Source: JBMONI01 sp049324575 (lineage in GTDB: Bacteria > Omnitrophota > Omnitrophia > Omnitrophales > Aquincolibacteriaceae). Taken from it: a stretch of 64,000 nt of DNA. The stretch spans positions 1-64,000 of the forward strand of contig JBMONI010000002.1 in the NCBI GenBank assembly GCA_049324575.1, read 5' to 3'. Numbering within the stretch: the first letter of the stretch is position 1; each line of letters opens with the position of its first letter. A program made the translations under genes and the position numbers. Below are positions 16,153 to 24,658 of the stretch, piece by piece. The notes beneath the pieces were generated by a model. The model was given only the letters and a program-made list of their open reading frames with translations. It searched no databases and had not been told where the DNA came from.

Positions 16153-16920
16153 ATGCCGGCCTCCTACGACAAGACCCTTAAATACCGATTGATCGAAGAG
16201 GTCGGCTTCAAAGATCATTTCAAGGCGGACCGCTGGCAGGATTACAACCGCCAGTTCTTCGACGGCCTGGCCCCAAAATACGATCGTTTGAACGAAGTCC
16301 TGAGCCTGGGTCAACACCGGCGCGTGAAGCAGAAAGCGCTTTCACGGATCGGCATCCGCTCGGGCTGGAAGATCCTGGACCTCTGCACCGGAAGCGGCGA
16401 CATGGCGATCTTCCTGGGCCGCCGCTACCCGGATTGCGAGATCCTCGGGGCCGATGTCTCCGAAAAAATGCTCGAGATCGCACGAAGGCGCGGCAAAGGG
16501 CTTCCGAATGTCCGTTTTGTCAACGAAGATACGATGTCGCTCCGCTTTCCCGACCGGACTTTCGACCTGGTGTTGATCAGTTTCGGTCTTCGGAACCTCG
16601 ACGATCTGAAGGCGGGGCTTCTTGAGATGAAACGCGTGGCCAAACCGGGCGGGTTCGTCGTGAACCTCGATCTGGGACAGCCGCCGGCCGGTTTTTTCCG
16701 CTGGGGTCACCGGCTTTTTTTCCATCACCTGATCCCCTTCCTGGGGAAAACGGTCTTTCACCGCGGCGAGTTCAATTCCTTCCGTTATCTGCCGACTTCC
16801 AGCAAGTATTTTCCGTCCCAATCCGAACTGGTGACGATCTTCGAAGCGATGGGATTCAAGGACGTGAAACGCTACGACTATATGTTCGGCGGGATCAGCC
16901 AGCAGATCGGCCAGGTGTAG
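16153..16920 (+). CDS. UbiE/MenG-like SAM-dependent methyltransferase
   Basis: 255 residues starting after AAAGGAAG. SAM motif I is LDLCTGSGDMA, followed by ADVSEKMLEIAR, and the UbiE-type ISFGLRNLDD and RVAKPGGF. UbiE enzymes C-methylate quinone rings. The SRxLPTSSKYFP stretch (here YLPTSSKYFP) is like the substrate region of quinone methyltransferases. As the last gene of the polyketide operon it probably methylates the aromatic ring made by the synthase. Confidence 0.88.
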   Translation: MPASYDKTLKYRLIEEVGFKDHFKADRWQDYNRQFFDGLAPKYDRLNEVLSLGQHRRVKQKALSRIGIRSGWKILDLCTGSGDMAIFLGRRYPDCEILGADVSEKMLEIARRRGKGLPNVRFVNEDTMSLRFPDRTFDLVLISFGLRNLDDLKAGLLEMKRVAKPGGFVVNLDLGQPPAGFFRWGHRLFFHHLIPFLGKTVFHRGEFNSFRYLPTSSKYFPSQSELVTIFEAMGFKDVKRYDYMFGGISQQIGQV

Positions 16921-16946
16921 GCCTCTTGCTCCGAGCGAGGGAGGGA

Positions 16947-16984
16947 GCCGGGACCCTCAAACGCGCTGTCTGAGGACTCCCGGC
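16947..16984 (+). terminator. Inverted repeat after the polyketide operon, possible terminator
   Basis: GCCGGGA/TCCCGGC arms with inner CTCA/TGAG pairs, 26 bases past the methyltransferase stop. There is no T-run, so termination is uncertain. Confidence 0.35.
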
Positions 16985-17058
16985 CCATCCCGCAGAACCG
17001 CGGGAATTCGCTCGGAATAATGTCCTTCGGAACCAAAGGCCCCCCCTTCCTCGGGCTT

Positions 17059-17559
17059 TTACTCTTGGTCCGCCATGCCGGACATCCACTTTTTCTTCAG
17101 CTCGGCCTTCTGCTCCTTGGATGGGATCGTGCAGAGGTCGACGAAGGCCGCCGCCAGTTCCTTGGCCTTGGCCTTTTTCAGTTCATATTTTTGGTCGATG
17201 AGACCGTTGATGGTTTCCAAGTTCGCCGGGTCCTTTTTCAGCTCCTCCATAAGGTTGAGTTTGAGCACTTCGATCTCCGCGTTCTTCATGGCCATGCTTT
17301 TCTTGGTGGCCATTTTGACCGCGACGATCTGGTCCTCCTGATCCGTACTCAGGCCGACCCGGGAGCTGTTGGACAACATAAACTTGGCTTTCCAGTACAG
17401 CAAGTCCTCAAAATCCATTTGCTCTATTTTCTTTCCGCAGTCGCCTGCCCCCATGCCTTTCTTATCGCAAAAAGGGCACATCTCGGCGTAGGCGCTCGAA
17501 ACCGGGCCCAGACAGCAGAGGGCGCCGATCAAAGCGAGGATCGCGATCTTGTTCTTCAT
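17059..17559 (-). CDS. Periplasmic Spy/CpxP-like helical protein with N-terminal Cys cluster
   Basis: 166 residues with a signal peptide (LALIGALCCLGPVSSAYA) and cleavage before EMCPF. The mature N-terminus has CPFC and a third Cys in AGDCGKK, which could bind metal or form disulphides. The remainder is long charged helices, including VGLSTDQEDQIVAVK, like the LTxxQ repeats of Spy/CpxP chaperones. The family assignment is tentative. It is monocistronic and convergent with the methyltransferase. Confidence 0.65.
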   Translation of the reverse strand: MKNKIAILALIGALCCLGPVSSAYAEMCPFCDKKGMGAGDCGKKIEQMDFEDLLYWKAKFMLSNSSRVGLSTDQEDQIVAVKMATKKSMAMKNAEIEVLKLNLMEELKKDPANLETINGLIDQKYELKKAKAKELAAAFVDLCTIPSKEQKAELKKKWMSGMADQE

Positions 17560-17957
17560 GGTGTTCCCCTTTCCTTAGGGCCGGGAAAGATCCCGGACTC
17601 GTGCGTTTTCGGGAAGCCGTCCGTCTGGACCGGAAGACGGCGAAAGTCCTGAACGCGGACTCCCCGCTTTCTTTCTATCGTACTCCGGGGCGGGAACCGG
17701 GCAATGGGCTGTCTCCTTTTTTTTTGGACTTTTTCCCATACGCAGGGCAATCGCGGGGCTGTTCAAGCGCGTAAGATATTTTTATCAAAATTTCTTACTT
17801 TTTTTGAATCGTTCCGGGCCCATTCTTTTTGTCTCACGCTTTTGTCGGGGAAAAGCGGTTCTCCGTCAAAGAACCGGGCCGCTTCCTTCCTGAAAATCCC
17901 AGGAAAAGAGGATCCGGCCTTGCGTCAAAACCCTTGGGAAAATTCTTCCGACATCCC

Positions 17958-17985
17958 TTGACTTCCCGGCATTTCAGCGTAGAAT
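17958..17985 (+). promoter_or_regulatory. Promoter of the TrkH/KtrB gene
   Basis: TTGACT, 16 bases, TAGAAT. Initiation near 17992 would place the riboswitch at the very 5' end of the transcript. The stretch 17560-17957 holds only a hairpin at 17862-17894 (arms AAGCGG/CCGCTT) and T-rich DNA. Confidence 0.7.
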
Positions 17986-17998
17986 CCCCCGCTTATAT

Positions 17999-18106
17999 GC
18001 CGAATCCGCAGCCGCGGAACGGGGGACCCAAGAACAAAAAGGGGCGAATTACCGCCAGGTAACAGGCAAGTTTCTCAGCCTGAGCCCGTCAGCTAACCCC
18101 GTAGGC
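17999..18106 (+). ncRNA. c-di-AMP riboswitch (ydaO/yuaA class)
   Basis: All conserved blocks appear in order: GCCGAATCCG, CGGGGGACC, GGGGCGAAT and, at the 3' end, GAGCCCGTCAGCTAACCCC followed by GTAGGC, which closes P1 with GCC at the start. The ribosome site AAAGGAG begins on the next base, so ligand binding probably controls translation. This class turns off K+ uptake and osmotic genes when c-di-AMP is high. Confidence 0.93.
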
Positions 18107-18120
18107 AAAGGAGAGAAACG

Positions 18121-19422
18121 ATGAGAAATCCCATCACGGTGCTCATCCGCGGGTATATGTTCCTGACCCTTGCGGGTTTTACGATCCTCTGTCTTCCCTG
18201 GGCCCAGACGCTTGCCACTCCCTGGCTCGACAATCTGTTTATCGCCGCATCGGCCATTTCGACGACCGGTCTTGTGTCCGTCAGCGTGTCCGATCATTAC
18301 AGCTTTTTCGGAGAGATCGCGGTCCTGACGCTGATCCAAGTGGGCGGCCTTGGCTTCATGACCTTCGGTTCACTGGCCGTCCTGATCCGCAGAAAACCAT
18401 TCTCGGAATTCCATGAAAAACTGATCCAGAGTGATTTCGGCCTCCCTCCTTCCTTCCACGTAAAGGAGTTCGTCAAAGTGGTCCTGCTTTTCTCTTGCAT
18501 CGTCGAAGCGCTCGGCGCTGCCGCCCTTTATGTTTTTTTCAAAGAAAGCGGAACGCCGCAACCTCTCTGGGCCGCCGTTTTTCACAGCGTTTCCGCGTTC
18601 TGCACAGCCGGATTCAGCCTGTTCAACAACAGCTTCGAAGGGTTCCGGGACCATCTCGGCGTCAATCTCATCATCACCGCGCTGAGTTTTCTGGGCGCCG
18701 TGGGTTTTATCCTCGTCGCCGATTTCTGGAACAGTTTGCGGACCCCCGGAAAGGCCCTGACCCTGACTTCCAAGATCATTCTCGGGTTTTCCTTTTTGAT
18801 GATCGGCGGCGGGTGGCTGCTTTTACTTTTGACGGAACCGACATTCTCGGGCCCCCTCACCAACCAATGGCTGCCGTCCCTTTTTCAATCGATGTCCGCC
18901 ATGACAACGGTCGGCTTCAATACCGTGCCGATCTCAGGCCTTTCCCACGGTTCACAATACCTGCTAACGCTTTTGATGATCGTCGGCGCTTCGCCCGCGG
19001 GGACCGGCGGCGGAATCAAATCCACCACGATCACGGCGGTCCTGGCCGAAACTTTGGCCACGTTACGGGGAAAAAGGGTCGTGATGTTTTTCGGCCGCGT
19101 GATTCCCGATTACCGTCTTCAACAAGCCAGCGCCAGTTTCAACTTTTATATCCTGCTTTTGACCTTCGGGATCTATTTGCTCACGCTGACCGAAGGGAAG
19201 CTTTTCATCTTTGACATCATTTTCGAAGCGACCTCGGCGATCGGGACCGTCGGGCTCAGCACCGGCATTACAAGTTCCCTGAGCTTCCTTGGAAAATGGG
19301 TGGTGATCGGTCTTATGATGCTTGGACGTATCGGACCGCTGTCGCTCGGGCTTGCGATCTTCTACAGCAAGAAAGAGGATGACCTGTGGAACGCCCGTTA
19401 TGAGGACGTCGTCATCGATTGA
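18121..19422 (+). CDS. Potassium uptake channel subunit, TrkH/KtrB family
   Basis: 433 residues in four M1-P-M2 repeats. The four filter loops read STTGLVS, CTAGFSLF, TTVGFNTV and GTVGLSTG, each with the conserved Gly that forms the K+ filter. The third-repeat loop is followed by GASPAGTGGGIKSTT, the gating loop. It works with a cytoplasmic KtrA/TrkA ring, which is not encoded in this window. A c-di-AMP riboswitch directly precedes the ribosome site, matching the known control of Ktr systems. Confidence 0.95.
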   Translation: MRNPITVLIRGYMFLTLAGFTILCLPWAQTLATPWLDNLFIAASAISTTGLVSVSVSDHYSFFGEIAVLTLIQVGGLGFMTFGSLAVLIRRKPFSEFHEKLIQSDFGLPPSFHVKEFVKVVLLFSCIVEALGAAALYVFFKESGTPQPLWAAVFHSVSAFCTAGFSLFNNSFEGFRDHLGVNLIITALSFLGAVGFILVADFWNSLRTPGKALTLTSKIILGFSFLMIGGGWLLLLLTEPTFSGPLTNQWLPSLFQSMSAMTTVGFNTVPISGLSHGSQYLLTLLMIVGASPAGTGGGIKSTTITAVLAETLATLRGKRVVMFFGRVIPDYRLQQASASFNFYILLLTFGIYLLTLTEGKLFIFDIIFEATSAIGTVGLSTGITSSLSFLGKWVVIGLMMLGRIGPLSLGLAIFYSKKEDDLWNARYEDVVID

Positions 19423-19459
19423 TCCAATGCGGCGGAACCCGGACGCCGACCGAAAAAAC

Positions 19460-20191
19460 TCAGGCCGGAAGACCTTTCGTGCGGGCGCGGACAAATTCGA
19501 TCCGGTCCACGACGGCCTTGGCGATCGCCTCCGCCGGCACCGTCCCCGTGTTCCAGACCATGTCGTAGAGGAGCGGATCGGCAGGGTCCCGCTGAAAGAA
19601 CGTTTTGATCAGTTTCGCGCGGTCATGGTCTTCCTGGCGTATCCTCTTTTTCGCCTCGTCCGCCGAAATGCCGAGATATTTCATGCGGTTCTCGATGCGC
19701 ACCGCCTCGGGCGCCACCAGCCGGAGATGCACGCCGCGTTCGAGCCCGCGTGTCAGGCAAACCCCTCCGCGGCCGATGATAATGGCCTTGCCGACCGCTG
19801 CGACCGTCTTGATGCAGTGGAAAATCTTTTTGACGACGCGCATCTGAGGGCTTTCCCCGGAAACAAGCTGGCAAACCATGTCCTCGATCTCGGAACGGTA
19901 TTTTTCCGTGATCAGATTGCCGAGCGAAACGCGAAGCTGGGCATCTTCGACGATCCTTTCGCAAAGCTCATGATTGAAGATGTGCCAGCCCTGGAACAGA
20001 GGCCCTCCCCTTTGCTTCATCTCCTCAAGGACCGCCAGCGCCAGGGTGTAAGCCCCCGCGCCCGCCTGCCTTGAGATCGTCACGAACGGGAAGCGGCTCG
20101 TGGGATGATCGAGGGGCGGATTCACGTTCTGCTCAACCCAGAAATCCTGGAGAGAATGTTTGTGCTTGCGCTGGAACATGTCTTCGTCCAT
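19460..20191 (-). CDS. Cytidylate kinase-like protein
   Basis: 243 residues. A P-loop-like TISRQAGAGAYTLA at about 39-52, then IIGRGGVCL and the lid-type NRMKYLGISADEAKKRIRQEDHDRAKLI place it in the cytidylate-kinase-like family (not canonical Cmk). These proteins are predicted nucleotide kinases of unknown substrate. A ribosome site AAGGAGG lies ten bases before the ATG. It is monocistronic, with repeats upstream. Confidence 0.75.
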   Translation of the reverse strand: MDEDMFQRKHKHSLQDFWVEQNVNPPLDHPTSRFPFVTISRQAGAGAYTLALAVLEEMKQRGGPLFQGWHIFNHELCERIVEDAQLRVSLGNLITEKYRSEIEDMVCQLVSGESPQMRVVKKIFHCIKTVAAVGKAIIIGRGGVCLTRGLERGVHLRLVAPEAVRIENRMKYLGISADEAKKRIRQEDHDRAKLIKTFFQRDPADPLLYDMVWNTGTVPAEAIAKAVVDRIEFVRARTKGLPA

Positions 20192-20287
20192 GGAAGGATG
20201 CCTCCTTGTTTTGAGAAGCCGGAACCCGCTTTGATTTTAGTTTACCACCGGAACGGCACAAAAAAAAGCGCTCAAGAGCAGTCGCTT

Positions 20288-20346
20288 GGGATCCAACCCC
20301 GGAGGTGCGCTGCGGTTCAGAACACCCTATGCCTCCGCAGTGGGAT
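20288..20346. repeat. Intergenic repeat, copy 1 of a 43-base identical pair
   Basis: Shares 43 identical bases with 20513-20569 (from GGTGCGCTGC to CCGCAGTGGGAT). Internal CTGCGG/CCGCAG arms form a hairpin. The two copies flank the GTCATTCC repeat at 20371-20463, so the 400-base gap between the kinase and the 3D-domain gene is almost all repeat DNA. Confidence 0.85.
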
Positions 20347-20370
20347 TGGGCCGCTAGAAATTCTGTCTCT

Positions 20371-20463
20371 GTCATTCCGAGCGACGGAACAGAACAAGGG
20401 AGCCGAGGAATCTAAGAACCCCAAATATCACGAGAAAGATCCCTCGACTTCGCTCGGGATGAC
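20371..20463. repeat. GTCATTCCGAG-type inverted repeat
   Basis: GTCATTCCGAGCGA at one end and TCGCTCGGGATGAC at the other, with CGAGGAATCT and AGATCCCTCG inside, form a fold-back of about 93 bases. Same family as 4697-4837. Confidence 0.85.
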
Positions 20464-20512
20464 AGCAGAAAGGAAATGAAAAATTGAGAATTAAGCGGTA
20501 AGGGGCACTAGT

Positions 20513-20569
20513 GATCCCACCCCGAAGGTGCGCTGCGGTTCAGAACACCCTATGCCTCCGCAGTGGGAT
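20513..20569. repeat. Intergenic repeat, copy 2 of a 43-base identical pair
   Basis: Direct repeat of 20288-20346; terminal GATCCCAC and GTGGGAT also pair. Confidence 0.85.
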
Positions 20570-20591
20570 AGGGGCACCGCTCCCCTCCCTC

Positions 20592-21062
20592 TTACGGCGC
20601 AAACTTGCCGTTGATCTTGAGGCGCATATAGCGCACGCCCCAGCGTTTTGCGGCTTTGTGCCCGCCTTTGGATTGGGGAAAGTAAATATCGAGGTCTTTC
20701 CCCTTGATCTTCCCCCCCCGGTCTTCGACCGTGAAGCGCTTCCGGCCCTTAAGATGTGAAAAGACCGCCATCCAGTCCGAAGGCCAAAGCGGCATCAATT
20801 CGACGCGACTCCCGAAACGGACCGACGGATCGGCGGCCACTCCGCCCCAGTAGGCCTTCTTCCCGCTCGCGAAGCGCCCGTCACGGAATTCGGGGATGTC
20901 GACACAGATCGGACAGTCGCAATAGGCCGTGATCTTGTAGAGATGGGAGCCCCAGTAGACATAATAGACGATCAAAAGGAACGTGATCAGGAAGAGGACG
21001 CGGACGAGGGCGCGCTTGAGACGCTCGAACAAAGACGGCCGTTCATCGGCAAACCAAAGCAT
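20592..21062 (-). CDS. Membrane-anchored 3D-domain protein
   Basis: 156 residues. A transmembrane anchor at about 20-40 (VLFLITFLLIVYYVYW) is followed by an extracytoplasmic domain starting YKITAYCDCPIC and ending with the 3D signature VEDRGGKIKGKDLDIYF, whose three Asp residues name the family. Related domains in YuiC/YocH and MltA act on or bind peptidoglycan. The CDCPIC cluster may form a disulphide. It precedes no close partner; ftsB and eno lie upstream on the same strand. Confidence 0.8.
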   Translation of the reverse strand: MLWFADERPSLFERLKRALVRVLFLITFLLIVYYVYWGSHLYKITAYCDCPICVDIPEFRDGRFASGKKAYWGGVAADPSVRFGSRVELMPLWPSDWMAVFSHLKGRKRFTVEDRGGKIKGKDLDIYFPQSKGGHKAAKRWGVRYMRLKINGKFAP

Positions 21063-21088
21063 AAGTTCCTTTCACACCAAAAGCGTGC

Positions 21089-21481
21089 TCAGGACACGGG
21101 CGCGGAGGACTTCAGCTCGGAAGCCTTGTCTTCCGGGGGCGGATTAGTTTCCGGGGCCGGACCGGCCGCCGGGACCGAAGAGGACGCGCCGTCCGCGATC
21201 TCCCCGGGCTTTTGCGTCACGAACCGGTAGACGATCTCCCCCGGTTTCACGAGACCGAGTTCTTCGCGGATTACTTTTTCAATGTAGTGGACGTCGTTCT
21301 TGAGAAGATCGCGCTCTTCTTCGAGCGATTCGATCTTTTTGTCGAGGGCCGCGATCTGGCGCAGGATCCGCTCTTCCTCCTGTTTGAGGTCGCGGTAGCG
21401 CGTCAGGGGGGGCAAATAGACCCAGATCACGAGCGCGATCAGGACCCCGACGATCGCGAAAAAGAAAAGAAATCGTTTCAC
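21089..21481 (-). CDS. ftsB: Cell-division protein, FtsB/DivIC family
   Basis: 130 residues: one N-terminal membrane segment (LFFFAIVGVLIALVIWVYL), a coiled coil at about 30-65 (QEEERILRQIAALDKKIESL) and the family's VIREELGLVKPGEIVYRF. A Pro/Ala/Ser-rich tail of about 35 residues is extra. FtsB links the FtsQLB complex to septal synthesis. Its start overlaps the eno stop by ATGA, and eno-ftsB is a common bacterial arrangement. Confidence 0.88.
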   Translation of the reverse strand: MKRFLFFFAIVGVLIALVIWVYLPPLTRYRDLKQEEERILRQIAALDKKIESLEEERDLLKNDVHYIEKVIREELGLVKPGEIVYRFVTQKPGEIADGASSSVPAAGPAPETNPPPEDKASELKSSAPVS

Positions 21482-22800
21482 GAGCGGACGGGACCGATCG
21501 GTTTGGTCCCGGCGTAGACCGCGCGATCGCCGAGCCGCTCTTCGATTCGCAGCAGCTGATTATATTTCGCGATGCGGTCCGAGCGGGAAGCCGAGCCGGT
21601 CTTGATCTGTCCCGTGGAAAGCGCGACCGCAAGGTCGGCGATCGTCGAATCCTCGGTCTCGCCGCTGCGGTGGCTCATAACCGCCGTGTAACCGTTCGCA
21701 TGTGCAAGCTTGACGGCATCGATCGTCTCGGTCAGGGACCCGATCTGGTTCACTTTGATCAGGATCGAATTGGCCGTCTTGTTGTCGATCCCGCGCTGAA
21801 GGCGCTGGGTGTTGGTCACGAAAAGGTCGTCCCCCACCAACTGGATCTTTCCGCCCAGGCGTTCCGTCAACAGTTTCCAGCCGTCCCAGTCGTCCTCGGC
21901 GAGACCGTCCTCGATCGAAAAGATCGGATATTTCGCGCAAAGGTCTTCGTAGAAAGCGATCATTTCCTCCGAGGTCTTGACAGGATTGGCGTCAGCCTTC
22001 AGCACGTATTTGCCGGGGTTCTCGTTCCCGCCGGTCTTGTCCTTGCCGAAAAAGCTCGAACTCGCCGGATCGAGCGCGATCTTCACGTCCTCACCGGGTT
22101 TGTAGCCCGCGGCTGCGATCGCTTCCATGATGACATCGAGCGCTTCGGCGTTCGACTTGAGGTCCGGCGCGAAACCGCCTTCGTCGCCAACGTTGGTGTT
22201 AAGTCCTTTTTTCTTCAGGATCTTCTTGAGCGTGTGGAAGACCTCGGCGCCCATGCGGATCGCCGTCGTGAAATTTTTTCCGCCGAAGGGCATGATCATG
22301 AACTCCTGGAGGTCGACATTGTTGTCGGCATGCACGCCGCCGTTGATGATGTTCATCATCGGAACGGGAAGCAGCACGGCCTCATCCCCGCCGAGATATT
22401 CGTAAAGGGGAATGCCTTCGGAATTGGCCATGGCCCGCGCGGTCGCCAGCGAAACACCCAGGATCGCGTTCGCGCCGAGCTTGGCTTTGTTGGGGGTTCC
22501 GTCAAGCTTGATCATAATATCGTCAATCGCCTTCTGGTCGCTCGCATCTTTGCCGACAAGTGCTTTGGCGATCTTGGTGTTCACGTTCTCGACGGCCTTC
22601 AGGACCCCTTTGCCGAGGTAGCGCTTTTTATCGCCGTCGCGGAGCTCCACCGCTTCGTGTTCGCCGGTCGAGGCCCCACTCGGGACCGCCGCGCGGCCGA
22701 GCGTTTCGTCTTCTAAAATGACGTCCACTTCGACGGTCGGGTTGCCTCTGGAATCGAGGATTTCGCGGCCCTTGACTTGATGGATCTTGAATGGATTCAT
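21478..22800 (-). CDS. eno: Enolase
   Basis: 440 residues, full length. N-terminal REILDSRGNPTVEVDV, loop PSGASTGEHEA, metal-binding SIEDGLAEDDWDGW and GDDLFVTN, catalytic ILIKVNQIGSLTET and MSHRSGETEDS. It converts 2-phosphoglycerate to phosphoenolpyruvate in the cytoplasm. The ATG follows GGAAAGGG. A strong promoter lies about 65 bases upstream, and ftsB is translationally coupled downstream. Confidence 0.98.
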   Translation of the reverse strand: MNPFKIHQVKGREILDSRGNPTVEVDVILEDETLGRAAVPSGASTGEHEAVELRDGDKKRYLGKGVLKAVENVNTKIAKALVGKDASDQKAIDDIMIKLDGTPNKAKLGANAILGVSLATARAMANSEGIPLYEYLGGDEAVLLPVPMMNIINGGVHADNNVDLQEFMIMPFGGKNFTTAIRMGAEVFHTLKKILKKKGLNTNVGDEGGFAPDLKSNAEALDVIMEAIAAAGYKPGEDVKIALDPASSSFFGKDKTGGNENPGKYVLKADANPVKTSEEMIAFYEDLCAKYPIFSIEDGLAEDDWDGWKLLTERLGGKIQLVGDDLFVTNTQRLQRGIDNKTANSILIKVNQIGSLTETIDAVKLAHANGYTAVMSHRSGETEDSTIADLAVALSTGQIKTGSASRSDRIAKYNQLLRIEERLGDRAVYAGTKPIGPVRS

Positions 22801-22864
22801 GGTATTTTCCCTTTCCGTTAATACTCTTTAAAAAGGTTATTCAAAATTGCAAAACGAATTGTGA

Positions 22865-22893
22865 ATTATAGTGGAACAGGATAGGTTTGTCTA
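22865..22893 (-). promoter_or_regulatory. Sigma-70 promoter of eno-ftsB
   Basis: On the minus strand TAGACA, 17 bases, TATAAT. The transcript leader would be about 58 bases. Confidence 0.75.
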
Positions 22894-22959
22894 GGAAAGC
22901 ATACACGGTATAAACGTGCGCAAGGATCGAGGAAGGCAAATCTCGTATCGAATACAGCC

Positions 22960-23125
22960 TCAGGCGAAAATCAGAAATTCGAATACAGAAATCCTAAACA
23001 AATCAGAAGTCCGAAACCAGAAACACGGGAAAACCTTAACGCATCCGAGGCTAGCGGGTTGTTTCAAATTTCTCATTTTCGAATTTGTTTCGATTGGCGG
23101 AATCCGAATTTTCGGATTTTACGCG
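22960..23125. repeat. Heptad-like inverted repeat (family of 1083-1252)
   Basis: AAATTCG/AAATCCT/AAATCAG units, a GC-rich spacer around 23030-23060, then complementary ATTTCTC, ATTTTCG and GAATTTG units. It fills most of the gap between purN and the eno promoter. Confidence 0.65.
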
Positions 23126-23136
23126 CCCCGAAGAGC

Positions 23137-23721
23137 CTATCCGCAACTCTTTTTATTTGCGATCACGCGCCGGATCGCTTCCGGATAGAGCTCGTATTCA
23201 GCGGCATGAACGCGGGCTTCGAGCGCCTCGAGCGTATCGCCGGGCAGGATGGGGACTTTTTTCTGAAGGATCACCGGCCCGGCATCGACCTCCGCGGTCA
23301 CAAAATGCGTGGTCACGCCGGTTTCTTGGACGCGGGCTTCGAACGCATCGCGGATCGCGTGCGCCCCCGGGAACGCGGGAAGCATGGAAGGATGGACGTT
23401 CAGGATACGCCCCGGGAAACGGTTCACGAATTCGGGGCTCAAGATACGCATGAACCCGGCGAGGATCAGCCAATCGGCCCCGGACTCCCGGACCTGGCGG
23501 GTCATCTCGGCCTCGAAGGCCTCTTTCGACGGAAAGGTTTTCCGGTCAACCAAAGCCACGCGCACCCCGTATTTTTCCGCTTTGGCAATAGCCGGGGCAC
23601 CGGGCTTGTCACAGACGACGAGCGCCGCTTCAGCAGGGATCTTCCCGGCACGGATCGCCCGGAGAATATTCTCCATGTTGGTGCCGGAACCGGAAACGAA
23701 AATAGCGAGTTTGGGTAACAT
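23137..23721 (-). CDS. purN: Phosphoribosylglycinamide formyltransferase
   Basis: 194 residues with the PurN landmarks: VSGSGTNMENIL near the N-terminus (phosphate binding), the catalytic NVHPSMLPAFPG with Asn and His, and HFVTAEVDAGPVI with the catalytic Asp. It uses 10-formyl-THF to formylate GAR in purine synthesis, so depends on the one-carbon pool made by FolD and its partner elsewhere in the window. It is monocistronic, with repeats at both ends. Confidence 0.96.
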   Translation of the reverse strand: MLPKLAIFVSGSGTNMENILRAIRAGKIPAEAALVVCDKPGAPAIAKAEKYGVRVALVDRKTFPSKEAFEAEMTRQVRESGADWLILAGFMRILSPEFVNRFPGRILNVHPSMLPAFPGAHAIRDAFEARVQETGVTTHFVTAEVDAGPVILQKKVPILPGDTLEALEARVHAAEYELYPEAIRRVIANKKSCG

Positions 23722-23733
23722 AAATGGATCGAT

Positions 23734-23840
23734 AGTATGTCAGTATGTCAGTATGTCAGTATGGCAGTATGGCAGCATGAGAGTATCGCCGAACAACGAC
23801 TTTCTCCATACTGCATCCCTTGCATGCTGTCATACTCCAT
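23734..23840. repeat. 8-base tandem repeat AGTATGTC with a partial inverted arm
   Basis: Seven units with exact period 8 (AGTATGTC x3, then AGTATGGC, AGTATGGC, AGCATGAG, AGTATCGC) span 23734-23789. Complementary CATACTG and GTCATACT motifs return at 23807-23838. Confidence 0.8.
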
Positions 23841-24519
23841 TTAGGACGCTCTTCCTCCCCTTCCCCGCCACCAGGACGACGATCTCGCCCTTGACCTCCT
23901 TGGCGGAAAAATACGCGATCAGGTCCGATAACCGGCCGCGTTTCACTTCTTCGAATTTTTTCGTCAGTTCGCGCGCCACGCAAGCCTCGCGGTCTTCAAG
24001 TACGGCCAGCATATCTTGCAGCAATTTTACCAAACGGAACGGCGATTCGTAAAAAATTAACGTTTCCTCCCGAGCTTCGCATGCGCGGAGCTTGTTTTGG
24101 CGTGCGGCCGTTTTGGGAGGAAGAAATCCCAGGAATGAAAAACTCTCGGCAGGAAGTCCGCTTGCCACAAGCGCCGTCGCGGCGGCAAAAGCCCCCGGCA
24201 GGACCTCGAGCGCAAGCCCCCGGCGAATGACTTCGCGCACAAGCGGAAACCCCGGGTCGGAAAGAAGCGGCGTCCCGCTATCGGTCACAAGCGCCACTTT
24301 TTCACCAGTCTCAAGACGCGCCAGGATCTCGTTCTCTTTCCCCTTGGGGCTGTGATCATGAAAACTGACGAGGGGTTTTTTGATCTCATAATGCGTCAGA
24401 AGGGTTTGCGTCCGGCGCGTGTCCTCGCAGACGATACAGTCGGCCTCACGCAACGTCTCAAGCGCGCGGAGCGTGATGTCTTTCAAATGTCCGATGGGAG
24501 TAGGAACGATGGAAAGCAT
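23830..24519 (-). CDS. rsmI: 16S rRNA (cytidine1402-2'-O)-methyltransferase
   Basis: 229 residues of the tetrapyrrole-methylase fold: VPTPIGHLKDIT at the N-terminus, CEDTRRT, VTDSGTPLLSDPG (SAM pocket), the LPGAFAAATALVASGL segment and a C-terminal ELTKKFEE. RsmI methylates the ribose of C1402 in the decoding centre. The last codons overlap the mirrored end of the AGTATGTC repeat. It is shorter than the roughly 280-residue E. coli protein and lacks the extra C-terminal helices, as in several phyla. Confidence 0.93.
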   Translation of the reverse strand: MLSIVPTPIGHLKDITLRALETLREADCIVCEDTRRTQTLLTHYEIKKPLVSFHDHSPKGKENEILARLETGEKVALVTDSGTPLLSDPGFPLVREVIRRGLALEVLPGAFAAATALVASGLPAESFSFLGFLPPKTAARQNKLRACEAREETLIFYESPFRLVKLLQDMLAVLEDREACVARELTKKFEEVKRGRLSDLIAYFSAKEVKGEIVVLVAGKGRKSVLNGV

Positions 24520-24588
24520 GGCAAACCTATTAATTGATAACTCAAAGTTGAGAATTGAAAAAATTTTCCCGAAGCTTTTCTCTTTCCA

Positions 24589-24644
24589 TTTTTAATTTTT
24601 AATTTTTAATTTTTAATTCTTAATTCTTAATTCTTAATTTTCAA
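24589..24644. repeat. Heptamer tandem repeat TTTTTAA / TTCTTAA
   Basis: Eight units of exact period 7: four TTTTTAA, three TTCTTAA and one TTTTCAA. It lies just downstream of the polyprenyl synthase stop. Confidence 0.85.
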
Positions 24645-24658
24645 CGCGCCGTTCTTTG

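Noticed and set aside
23734..23789. Possible CRISPR array
   Set aside because: The units are 8 bases with no spacers and no cas gene is present; it is a simple tandem repeat.
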